From assembly GCA_016302625.1 (NCBI GenBank), contig JAEDNG010000044.1, positions 1 to 6,829 on the forward strand: a DNA stretch of 6,829 nt. The letters run 5' to 3'. A program made the position numbers and the translations under genes. This document shows, piece by piece, positions 1-5,564 of the stretch. The DNA comes from Clostridiaceae bacterium (GTDB taxonomy: Bacteria; Bacillota; Clostridia; Oscillospirales; Acutalibacteraceae). Below the pieces are notes generated by a model. The model worked only from the letters and a program-made list of their open reading frames with translations. It was not told the origin of the DNA and did not search any database. Every line of letters starts with the position of its first letter. The first letter of the stretch is position 1.

Positions 1-2
1 AG

Positions 3-101
3 GAAAGCGTGCGTAACGCGCTTAACCACATTCAAAAGGAAGAGCAGAACCACGGCAAAATGATTTACGACTATATGTCGGCAAATTCAATGTATTCATA
101 A
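3..101 (+). CDS. Probable spore coat protein, CotF-like, C-terminal fragment (5' end outside window)
   Basis: This is the 3' end of a gene that enters from the left edge. Reading from base 3 gives 32 residues and a TAA stop at 99-101. The visible tail contains NHIQKEEQNHGKMIYDYM followed by a Met-Tyr near the end. A helical segment with IQKEEQ-H, then a (I)Y-YM and a terminal M-Y, resembles the end of CotF-family (Coat F domain) spore coat proteins of clostridia and bacilli, a small helical ferritin-like family found in the spore coat. That assignment is by recalled resemblance only. The N-terminal two thirds cannot be seen. A rho-independent terminator begins 9 nt after the stop, so this gene ends its transcription unit and is not part of the ABC operon. 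It could be another small helical coat or rubrerythrin-like protein. The open frame and stop are certain; the name is moderately likely. Confidence 0.6.
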   Translation, partial: ESVRNALNHIQKEEQNHGKMIYDYMSANSMYS

Positions 102-109
102 TCGGTATT

Positions 110-140
110 TTCCCGAAGTTTAATACTTCGGGAATTTTTT
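110..140 (+). terminator. Rho-independent terminator after the coat-protein fragment
   Basis: A 9-bp perfect stem, TTCCCGAAG (110-118) with CTTCGGGAA (126-134), encloses a 7-nt AT-rich loop and is followed directly by six T residues (135-140). It lies 9 nt downstream of the stop at 99-101 and just upstream of the next promoter, as expected for an intrinsic terminator separating two units. Confidence 0.9.
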
Positions 141-142
141 AC

Positions 143-171
143 TTGATACATATTATATAAAGCGTTATAAT
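143..171 (+). promoter_or_regulatory. Sigma-A-type promoter of the ABC operon
   Basis: TTGATA (143-148) and a perfect TATAAT (166-171) are separated by exactly 17 bp. Initiation is expected around 177-179, giving a leader of about 140 nt before the ABC ATPase start codon. The -35 box begins only 2 nt after the T-run of the preceding terminator, so this is the natural promoter for the downstream operon. The region is AT-rich, which raises the chance of accidental matches, but the pair is close to consensus with ideal spacing. Confidence 0.8.
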
Positions 172-179
172 AACTATAA
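165..179 (+). promoter_or_regulatory. Candidate PerR/Fur-family operator over the -10 box
   Basis: TTATAATAACTATAA is an imperfect 7-1-7 inverted repeat. It matches the Bacillus PerR box consensus TTATAATNATTATAA at 13 of 14 defined positions, the one difference being C at 174. It covers the -10 hexamer and the expected transcription start, where a repressor would block RNA polymerase. The left half necessarily contains the TATAAT promoter box, so about half of the match could reflect the promoter alone. Confidence 0.4.
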
Positions 180-189
180 TTGCAATTAT
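176..189. promoter_or_regulatory. Perfect 14-bp palindrome at the expected transcription start
   Basis: ATAATTGCAATTAT is identical to its own reverse complement and is centred between 182 and 183. It lies immediately after the -10 box and overlaps the right half of the PerR-like box. Its position fits an operator for a dimeric repressor. Its AT-richness means chance formation is possible. No regulator gene is present in the window to pair with it. Confidence 0.4.
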
Positions 190-195
190 TCACAG

Positions 196-229
196 TTTGT
201 TTAATATTTTCGGAAATTTGTTTGATATT
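196..229. repeat. 13-bp direct repeat with 21-bp period in the operon leader
   Basis: TTTGTTTAATATT (196-208) and TTTGTTTGATATT (217-229) match at 12 of 13 positions and start 21 bp apart, two helical turns. They lie in the transcribed leader downstream of the promoter. They could be paired protein-binding sites or simply AT-rich sequence. Apart from this repeat and the promoter sites, 141-319 holds no gene I can support. Confidence 0.35.
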
Positions 230-319
230 ATATTCAGTATTAAAGTCATTCCCATGTCCCCTAAAGGGAAAAACGAATGAAAAAACGCTGTGAAACAAAA
301 TTATCATGGAGGAATACAA

Positions 320-1381
320 ATGATTGAAGTAACCGGACTAAGCAAACGGTACGGTACTCACCTCGCTGTTAAAGATGTAAGCTTTAGCATCGAAAAGGGT
401 GAGGTTATCGGATTTTTAGGGCCGAACGGCGCGGGCAAATCCACGATTATGAATATCCTGACGGGATATCTTTCCTTAACGCAGGGCAAGGTAGTAATCG
501 ACGGATACGACATTACCGAGTACCCGGAGGACGCGAAGAAGCGTATAGGCTATCTTCCCGAAATTCCGCCGCTCTACATAGATATGAAGGTCAGGGAATA
601 TCTTAATTTTATATACGACCTTAAAAAGGTGAAATTTCCAAAAAAGCCGCATATCGACGAGATTTTAAAGCTTGTCAAGATTGACAATGTTCAGAACCGT
701 CTTATAAAGAACCTTTCAAAAGGTTACAGGCAGAGAGTGGGTTTTGCGCAGGCGCTTATCGGAAACCCCGACGTGCTGATACTCGACGAGCCTACGGTAG
801 GTCTTGACCCGAAGCAGATTATCGAGATAAGAAATCTTATTGCAAGGCTCGGCAGAAATCACACAATAATTCTTTCGTCGCACATTCTTTCCGAAATTCA
901 GGCGGTCTGCAAGCGGGTTATCATTATAAACAAGGGCCAGATAATCGCCGACGATACCCCCGAAAACCTTTCAAACAAGCTTTCAAGCGACCATTCGCTG
1001 GTGGCGAGAATCGTTTGCAGTGAGCAGGACATGCTTGACGCGCTTAATACCGTAAAGGGCGTTAAATCCGTCACCTCACTCGGACGTAAGGAGGAAGGCT
1101 CGTTCGATTTCCTTATCGAGCCTGAAACCGGCGTAGATGTACGCGGAGAGGTATTTAAGCGTGTAGCCGCCCGCGGCAGAACACTTTTGTCCCTTACCAG
1201 CAACAAGGTATCGCTTGAGCAGATATTCCTGCGCCTTACCGAAACCGCAGACAACGACGAGGCAAAACGTCTGCTCGGACTGAACGACGGTACCAAGCCG
1301 GAAGAAAAGGTAAATATTGAAATTACGGACGGAGATACCGTCACGGTTAATACGGAAGACAGCAAGGAGGAGACAGAATAA
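320..1381 (+). CDS. ABC-2 family transporter ATP-binding protein, GldA-like
   Basis: This is the cytoplasmic ATPase of an ABC-2 exporter-type complex, 353 residues. I start it at ATG 320, preceded by GGAGGA (308-313) with a 6-nt spacer, rather than at the in-frame GTG at 290, which has no RBS. The motifs are complete: Walker A GPNGAGKS at 34-41, signature LSKGY at 132-136, Walker B VLILDEP at 152-158, D-loop GLDP at 161-164 and H-loop His188. The Q-loop position reads GYLPE (Glu81), as is common in the GldA/drug-type ABC-2 subfamily. After the nucleotide-binding domain (about 1-220) comes a C-terminal accessory region (about 225-315) typical of ABC-2 ATPases, then an acidic, Glu/Asp/Thr-rich tail (about 316-353). 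It overlaps the next gene by 1 nt (TAATG) and has the permease and GldG-like partners immediately downstream. The substrate is unknown; the ATPase role is near certain and the Gld-like assignment rests mainly on the neighbours. Confidence 0.93.
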   Translation: MIEVTGLSKRYGTHLAVKDVSFSIEKGEVIGFLGPNGAGKSTIMNILTGYLSLTQGKVVIDGYDITEYPEDAKKRIGYLPEIPPLYIDMKVREYLNFIYDLKKVKFPKKPHIDEILKLVKIDNVQNRLIKNLSKGYRQRVGFAQALIGNPDVLILDEPTVGLDPKQIIEIRNLIARLGRNHTIILSSHILSEIQAVCKRVIIINKGQIIADDTPENLSNKLSSDHSLVARIVCSEQDMLDALNTVKGVKSVTSLGRKEEGSFDFLIEPETGVDVRGEVFKRVAARGRTLLSLTSNKVSLEQIFLRLTETADNDEAKRLLGLNDGTKPEEKVNIEITDGDTVTVNTEDSKEETE

Positions 1382-2082
1382 TGACTGCGGTATTTAAAAG
1401 AGAATTCCGGTCGTATTTTTCAACGCCGGTCGGATTTATTGTAATAGCAGCGTTTTATTTCTTTTTAGGACTTTATTTTTCGCTTATTTACAGCTCGGGC
1501 AGTCCTGACATTGCAATGGTGATTGTGGCTATGTCCACCGTAATAGTGTTTACAATGCCGATTTTGACCATGCGCCTTATGAGCGAGGACAGGCGGCAGA
1601 AGGTGGATCAGGCACTGCTTACCGCGCCGGTCAGCCTTACCTCGATCGTTCTCGGGAAATATCTGGCGGCGCTGGCGGTTTTCGCGATCGGCTTTGCCCC
1701 GACGGTGATTTTTGAGATTATCATCGCGACTTATGTTTCGGTAAATGTAATGTCCTATATCTATGCGCTTTTCGGCATGCTGCTGCTCGGCAGCGCGCTT
1801 ATTTCAATCGGTATGTTTATCTCATCGCTTACCGAAAGCTCGGTAATTTCCGCGATACTTACCCTTGTTATCAACATACTGGTGCTTTATATGTCGAATT
1901 TTGCGAGCATGATTAATGTTTCATGGATTTCAAAGGTGATTGAAAAGGCGGCGTTTATCACCGCATTTGAAAACTTCGGAGAAAATATTTTTTCGGTCAC
2001 CGACGTTTTGTATTTTGTAAGTATCAGTGCCGCGTTCCTGTTTTTATGCGTTCGCTCACTTGATAAGAGAAGATGGGCATAA
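1381..2082 (+). CDS. ABC-2 type permease, GldF-like
   Basis: This is the integral membrane subunit that pairs with the upstream ATPase, 233 residues with about six predicted membrane helices (near 17-37, 44-64, 94-116, 124-148, 153-173 and 206-225). The start is MTAVFKREFRSYFSTPVGF, and the typical ABC-2/GldF element MRLMSEDRRQKVDQALLTAP follows helix 2 at about 64-83. In this family that element is a cytoplasmic coupling region resembling M-R-L-x-x-E-x-R-x-x-T/K-x-x-x-L-L-T-x-P. The length is normal for a single half-permease, so the working unit is probably a dimer with two ATPases. ATG 1381 shares its A with the ATPase stop, and AAGGAGG (1364-1370) inside the ATPase gene supplies the RBS, so translation is probably coupled. 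There is no large extracellular loop; outside contacts are presumably made by the next two gene products. The transported molecule cannot be deduced from the sequence. Confidence 0.9.
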   Translation: MTAVFKREFRSYFSTPVGFIVIAAFYFFLGLYFSLIYSSGSPDIAMVIVAMSTVIVFTMPILTMRLMSEDRRQKVDQALLTAPVSLTSIVLGKYLAALAVFAIGFAPTVIFEIIIATYVSVNVMSYIYALFGMLLLGSALISIGMFISSLTESSVISAILTLVINILVLYMSNFASMINVSWISKVIEKAAFITAFENFGENIFSVTDVLYFVSISAAFLFLCVRSLDKRRWA

Positions 2083-2089
2083 AGGAGGG
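2081..2089 (+). promoter_or_regulatory. Strong ribosome binding site deciding the GldG-like start
   Basis: AAAGGAGGG lies 8 nt before ATG 2098. An in-frame GTG at 2089 overlaps the end of this Shine-Dalgarno sequence and so cannot be served by it. The ATG is therefore the start. Confidence 0.85.
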
Positions 2090-2097
2090 TGCGACAC

Positions 2098-3819
2098 ATG
2101 GAAGAGAATAAAAACTTAAATCCCGAAACCGAAATTCCGGCTGAGGAAACAACCGAGGAAACCGCCGCTACGGAAAATACCCCGGAGGAAACCGCTGTAA
2201 CAGACAGCACGGAAGACAAAAAATCCAAAAAAGAGAAAAAGGCAAAGAAAGAAAAGAAGCCTAAAAAGCCGAAAAAGCTTAAAAATCAGGCTTTGCTTCG
2301 CAGAGGCGGTTATTCGATAGCCATTACCGCCGCGGTGCTTGCGGGTATCATTGTGCTTAACGTGCTGGTAAACGCACTTGCAAGCCGCTTTGTTCTGGAA
2401 TTTGATATGTCCTCAGCAAAGCAAAACTCCGTGAGCGAGGAAAACGTAGATTATTTAAAGAATCTTGATACCGAGGTTAACATTATCGTCTGCGCTGAGC
2501 CCGAGGGATATACCGGCGGTTATATGAGCTACTACGCTCAGAATCTTTACGGCGTGACCTCGGACGCTTCGGATTATTTCAAGCAGACAGTAAAGCTGCT
2601 TGACAAATACCCGGCTTACAACGATAAAATCAACCTGCGTTATGTTGATACCCAGTCGACCGAGTTTACCGAGATTTCCTCAAAATACTCAAACGAGAAG
2701 CTTAATTACGGAGATATTATTGTTTCAGCCGGTTCAGGAGATACGGAGCGCTATAAGATAGTCGGCTTTGACGATGTATACGCGATGAGTGAGGACAGCA
2801 CTTATGCCGCTTACGGCTATACGACTTCAACAATAAGCGGAAATAATGTCGAGACCGCGGTGACAAGCGCGATTGCTTATGTTACAAGCAGTAAGACCAA
2901 AAAGGTAGCTGTAATTACCGGCCATTCAAAAACCGATTACACAGCTGATTATCAGACGCTTTTAAAAACCAACAACTATGAGATAGAAACCATTTCGGAT
3001 ACGCTTATCGGCTCGGTATCGGACGAATTTGACGCGATTATTATTGCCGGTCCGACCACTGATTTTATCGGCAGTGAACTGGACGCGATTTCGGAATTTC
3101 TTGATAACGACGGCAAGCTTGGTAAGGGTCTTTTGTTCTTTGCCGACGCTTCAGCGCCGTATCTTACAAATCTTTACGATTTCCTCGGCCAATGGGGCAT
3201 TGATGTCGGAGAGGGAATACTGTTTGAAACTAATTCAAACAACCACATGGACGGCGACCCGATGACAATGGGTATTTATCCGGCAAGCAGCGAAGAGGAA
3301 TTAACAAGCGGCATGCAGCTTTGCATTACCGGCTACAATGTTCCTTTGTCGGTAGGCTTTGAAAGCGAGGGCTCGATAAAGGTCACAGCACTTATGGAAA
3401 GCCTTGAATCGGTGGTTGCGGCGCCGGTCGGAACTACTGCCGGCTGGACGGGAGCCGACAATTATACCAAGCAGAAATACGCCGGCGTTATTCAGTCGGT
3501 AATGTCCGAATACGATGACGACAACAATCTTATTTCAAGCTATGTTTTGGCTTTCGGAAGCACAGAGTACATCAGCTCCCAGTATAACGAATATTCCTCT
3601 GTTTCAAACAAAAATCTTTCCCTTGCCTGTGCAGAGCGCGCGGTGGGAGCAGAGGATACCGGAATTTCCTTTATTTCAAAAACCATAACCGATGAAAGCT
3701 ATGCGGATTCGGTTACGGAGTCTTCGGCAGGAATAATCCGCATTATATTCATGTTTATTCTGCCGATAGCTTCTATCGCAATAGGTATCTATATCTTTAT
3801 TAGGAGAAAGAATGCGTAA
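2098..3819 (+). CDS. GldG-like ABC transporter auxiliary protein with membrane helices at both ends
   Basis: This is a 573-residue membrane-anchored extracytoplasmic component of the Gld-type ABC system. The order is an acidic Glu/Thr-rich cytosolic tail (1-40), a dense lysine block (about 41-62), membrane helix 1 (about 72-94), a large outside region (about 95-545) and a C-terminal helix (about 546-568) ending in RRKNA. Just after helix 1, EFDMSSAKQNSVSEENVDYLKNLD (shown here as 101-124 in two parts: EFDMSSAKQNSV and SEENVDYLKNLD) matches the GldG pattern of a D-x-T/S-x-x-K-x-x-S-x-S-E/D-x-T-x-x-x-L-x-x-L-D element. VAVITGH at 270-276 is the usual start of the ABC_transp_aux (PF09822-type) core, which has a ThuA/IFT52-like fold in family members. 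The gene lies 15 nt after the permease and overlaps the DUF4340 gene by 1 nt. In Flavobacterium, GldG works with GldA and GldF in gliding/secretion; in Firmicutes its role is not established. The charged N-terminal tail is unusual. Confidence 0.85.
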   Translation: MEENKNLNPETEIPAEETTEETAATENTPEETAVTDSTEDKKSKKEKKAKKEKKPKKPKKLKNQALLRRGGYSIAITAAVLAGIIVLNVLVNALASRFVLEFDMSSAKQNSVSEENVDYLKNLDTEVNIIVCAEPEGYTGGYMSYYAQNLYGVTSDASDYFKQTVKLLDKYPAYNDKINLRYVDTQSTEFTEISSKYSNEKLNYGDIIVSAGSGDTERYKIVGFDDVYAMSEDSTYAAYGYTTSTISGNNVETAVTSAIAYVTSSKTKKVAVITGHSKTDYTADYQTLLKTNNYEIETISDTLIGSVSDEFDAIIIAGPTTDFIGSELDAISEFLDNDGKLGKGLLFFADASAPYLTNLYDFLGQWGIDVGEGILFETNSNNHMDGDPMTMGIYPASSEEELTSGMQLCITGYNVPLSVGFESEGSIKVTALMESLESVVAAPVGTTAGWTGADNYTKQKYAGVIQSVMSEYDDDNNLISSYVLAFGSTEYISSQYNEYSSVSNKNLSLACAERAVGAEDTGISFISKTITDESYADSVTESSAGIIRIIFMFILPIASIAIGIYIFIRRKNA

Positions 3820-5438
3820 TGAGTGATTTTCCCGAAAAGGATAATATTTCAAATGAAGAACCCGAGGTGCAGACTCCGGAAAACGGTGACGACGGTTTTT
3901 CCACAGTATTTTCCGACCCGACAGAGCACACAAAAAAAGCCGTAAAGCAAAAAAAATCGCGGCTTCCGGTGATTATCGCTTCCGTTCTTGCGGTTGCGGT
4001 GCTTGCCGGCGGTACGGTCGCGGTCGTAAAGCTTATTCCCGAAAAGGAAGAGGACGACGGCTCTGTTTCGGAGCTTGAGACTATAAGCGTGCTGGACATG
4101 GATTCGGACGATTTTAAAACCCTTACCGTAACAAATAAAAACGGAACCTTTAAGCTTTATTCCGAGGAAAAGGAAGCCGAAACCGACAGTTCTTCTTCCT
4201 CGTCAGATACTTCGAGCAGTGAGCCCGAAACCGTATGGTATCTTGACGGGTACGATAAGGACGTTATAAGCTCGTCCTCGGTTGAGAGTATTGCGAGCAG
4301 TACGGCGAAAATCGACGCGACCCGTGAAATCACGGCTAAAACCGCGGCGGAATGCGGACTTGAAAACCCTGCCGTCAAAGCGGATATCGTGACAAACGAC
4401 GGAGCGGAGCTTTCGGTTTTGGTAGGCGGCGCGTCGCCCGACAATACCGGAACTTATATTAAGCTTTCCACCGATGATAAAATTTATATCACAGACAGCG
4501 ATATAGAAAGCTCCCTTACCTTTGACGCGCTGAGCCTTGCGGCTACCGACGCGATCGCCGGTATTACCGTGACCGACGATATGAAGGATTACACCGACGA
4601 CAACGGTGCGCTGACGTCGTTTGATACGATTACTCTCACAGGTGCAAATTTCCCCGAGAAGCTTGTTTTAGCTCCTAATACAGATAAAAATCTTTCCGAT
4701 TATGCAGCTTACATGACCGTTTCGCCGACAAAGCGGATAGCGGACAATGTGGACGGTATATTTGACCTGTTTAAAAGCGGTGTTTCGGTTTCGGGTGCGT
4801 ATTCCTTTGACACCTCCTCCGCCGCGCTTAAAAGCTTAGGACTTGACAAGCCTGACCTTACCGCCGAAATTAAAATAGGAAAGTTTTCGCTTGCGTATTC
4901 CTTTAAATTGCAGGACGACGGAAATTATGCCGTTTGGTATAAGGACTGTAAGCTTATAAAAAAGGTTGCGGCGAGCAGTCTTTCATTCATAGACTATAAG
5001 GTGACAAATTATTATGCTTCGTGGGTATGCTTGCAGTCGATAAACGAGCTTTCAAACTTTACGATAAAAACGCCTGAAAAAACATACAGCTTTGATATCG
5101 TATATGATGACAGCGAGGACGCCGAGGAAACCTATGTAATAACCTATGAGGGCACAAAACTTGTAGCCGAAAACTTCCAGAATTTTTATCAGGAATGTAT
5201 TTCCCTTTCCTGTACCGACTATACTGTTGACAGCATAAGCGGCGATCCGGAAATTTCAATAGTATTCACTTATTCGGATACTTCCAGAAGTCCGAGCACC
5301 GTTGAATTCAGAAAATCCGGTGAAACCAAGTATCAGTACAGAATTGACGGAATGGATATGGGAAAGGTCAATTCCTCCGCAATGAATAAATTGCTAAAGC
5401 TCGCCGAGAAAGTGGCGAAAGGTGAGACTGTAAGCTGA
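3819..5438 (+). CDS. Membrane-anchored DUF4340-domain protein
   Basis: This 539-residue protein starts at ATG 3819, sharing the A of the upstream TAA (TAATG); AGGAG at 3802-3806 is the probable RBS. An acidic cytosolic tail (1-37) leads into KKAVKQKKSR, then one membrane helix (about 49-72) and a large extracytoplasmic part. After a beta-rich start there is a serine-rich spacer (124-134, broken by Asp130 and Thr131), then a DUF4340-type unit: WYLDGYD at 140-146, a helix with S/T-A-K-I-D-A-T-R-E and GLENP at 180-184, followed by a vGG strand region. A second GLDKP at 341-345 followed by IKIGKFSLAYSFKL suggests a second copy of the fold. DUF4340 proteins commonly sit beside GldG-like genes and are thought to be accessory to the ABC complex, but no biochemical role is known. 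There is no catalytic motif, lipobox or cell-wall sorting signal. It is the last gene of the operon. Confidence 0.82.
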   Translation: MSDFPEKDNISNEEPEVQTPENGDDGFSTVFSDPTEHTKKAVKQKKSRLPVIIASVLAVAVLAGGTVAVVKLIPEKEEDDGSVSELETISVLDMDSDDFKTLTVTNKNGTFKLYSEEKEAETDSSSSSSDTSSSEPETVWYLDGYDKDVISSSSVESIASSTAKIDATREITAKTAAECGLENPAVKADIVTNDGAELSVLVGGASPDNTGTYIKLSTDDKIYITDSDIESSLTFDALSLAATDAIAGITVTDDMKDYTDDNGALTSFDTITLTGANFPEKLVLAPNTDKNLSDYAAYMTVSPTKRIADNVDGIFDLFKSGVSVSGAYSFDTSSAALKSLGLDKPDLTAEIKIGKFSLAYSFKLQDDGNYAVWYKDCKLIKKVAASSLSFIDYKVTNYYASWVCLQSINELSNFTIKTPEKTYSFDIVYDDSEDAEETYVITYEGTKLVAENFQNFYQECISLSCTDYTVDSISGDPEISIVFTYSDTSRSPSTVEFRKSGETKYQYRIDGMDMGKVNSSAMNKLLKLAEKVAKGETVS

Positions 5439-5454
5439 CGGTAAAAAATAACTG

Positions 5455-5483
5455 TTGACAAATCTGAATATATAGTTTAGAAT
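5455..5483 (+). promoter_or_regulatory. Sigma-A-type promoter of the FAD dehydrogenase gene
   Basis: A perfect TTGACA (5455-5460) and TAGAAT (5478-5483, five of six consensus bases) are 17 bp apart. Initiation is expected near 5490, giving a leader of about 75 nt. The -35 box begins 16 nt after the DUF4340 stop codon, so the flavoprotein gene probably has its own transcription unit. Confidence 0.8.
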
Positions 5484-5497
5484 ATGAAAGCAGTAAG

Positions 5498-5526
5498 GGC
5501 TGTGTTTTCCGAAAGAAGGCGCAGCC
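5498..5526 (+). promoter_or_regulatory. Leader hairpin 1 of the FAD dehydrogenase mRNA
   Basis: GGCTGTGTTTTC (5498-5509) can pair with GAAGGCGCAGCC (5515-5526) as a continuous 12-bp helix including three G-U pairs, closed by a 5-nt CGAAA loop. It starts about 8 nt after the predicted transcription start. It is followed 3 nt later by only four Ts (5530-5533), so it is at best a weak terminator for the ABC operon or an attenuator. It excludes hairpin 2 by sharing 5518-5526. Confidence 0.45.
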
Positions 5527-5540
5527 TGATTTTCTGCGTC
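5518..5540 (+). promoter_or_regulatory. Alternative leader hairpin 2 of the FAD dehydrogenase mRNA
   Basis: GGCGCAG (5518-5524) can pair with CTGCGTC (5534-5540) as a 7-bp stem with one G-U pair and a 9-nt loop. It uses the 3' arm of hairpin 1, so the two cannot coexist. The sequence after it is A-rich, not T-rich, so it is not a terminator. The RBS of the next gene (AAGGGTGAT, 5551-5559) lies outside it and is not sequestered. Confidence 0.35.
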
Positions 5541-5564
5541 AAAATAAATAAAGGGTGATTGAAA

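Noticed and set aside
257..269. Small hairpin TCCC/GGGA in the ABC operon leader
   Set aside because: It has only a 4-bp stem, no T-run, and does not cover the RBS.
71..319. Minus-strand open frame of 82 codons in the AT-rich intergenic region
   Set aside because: It runs through the terminator and promoter, has low-complexity AT-driven composition, shows no recognisable motif, and would be antisense to the control region.
290..319. Upstream GTG start for the ATPase
   Set aside because: It has no Shine-Dalgarno sequence, whereas ATG 320 has GGAGGA at 6 nt and gives a normal ABC N-terminus.
898..1365. Minus-strand open frame of 155 codons opposite the ATPase C-terminus
   Set aside because: It lies fully inside a well-supported gene, is Ser/Arg-rich as expected from antisense reading, and has no family resemblance.
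2089..2097. GTG start three codons upstream for the GldG-like protein
   Set aside because: It overlaps the Shine-Dalgarno sequence that serves ATG 2098.
3029..3265. Plus-strand out-of-frame open frame inside the GldG-like gene
   Set aside because: There is no RBS, no recognisable protein, and the main frame is intact across it.
3931..3957. A7 and A8 runs near the start of the DUF4340 gene, and an A8 run at 5572-5579, as possible slippage or frameshift sites
   Set aside because: The reading frames are intact through the runs and the lysine or Gln-Lys codons fit; no downstream stimulatory structure was seen.
3800..4444. Minus-strand Ser-rich open frames opposite the DUF4340 gene
   Set aside because: Their composition is the antisense image of Glu/Asp/Lys codons; no start signals or motifs.
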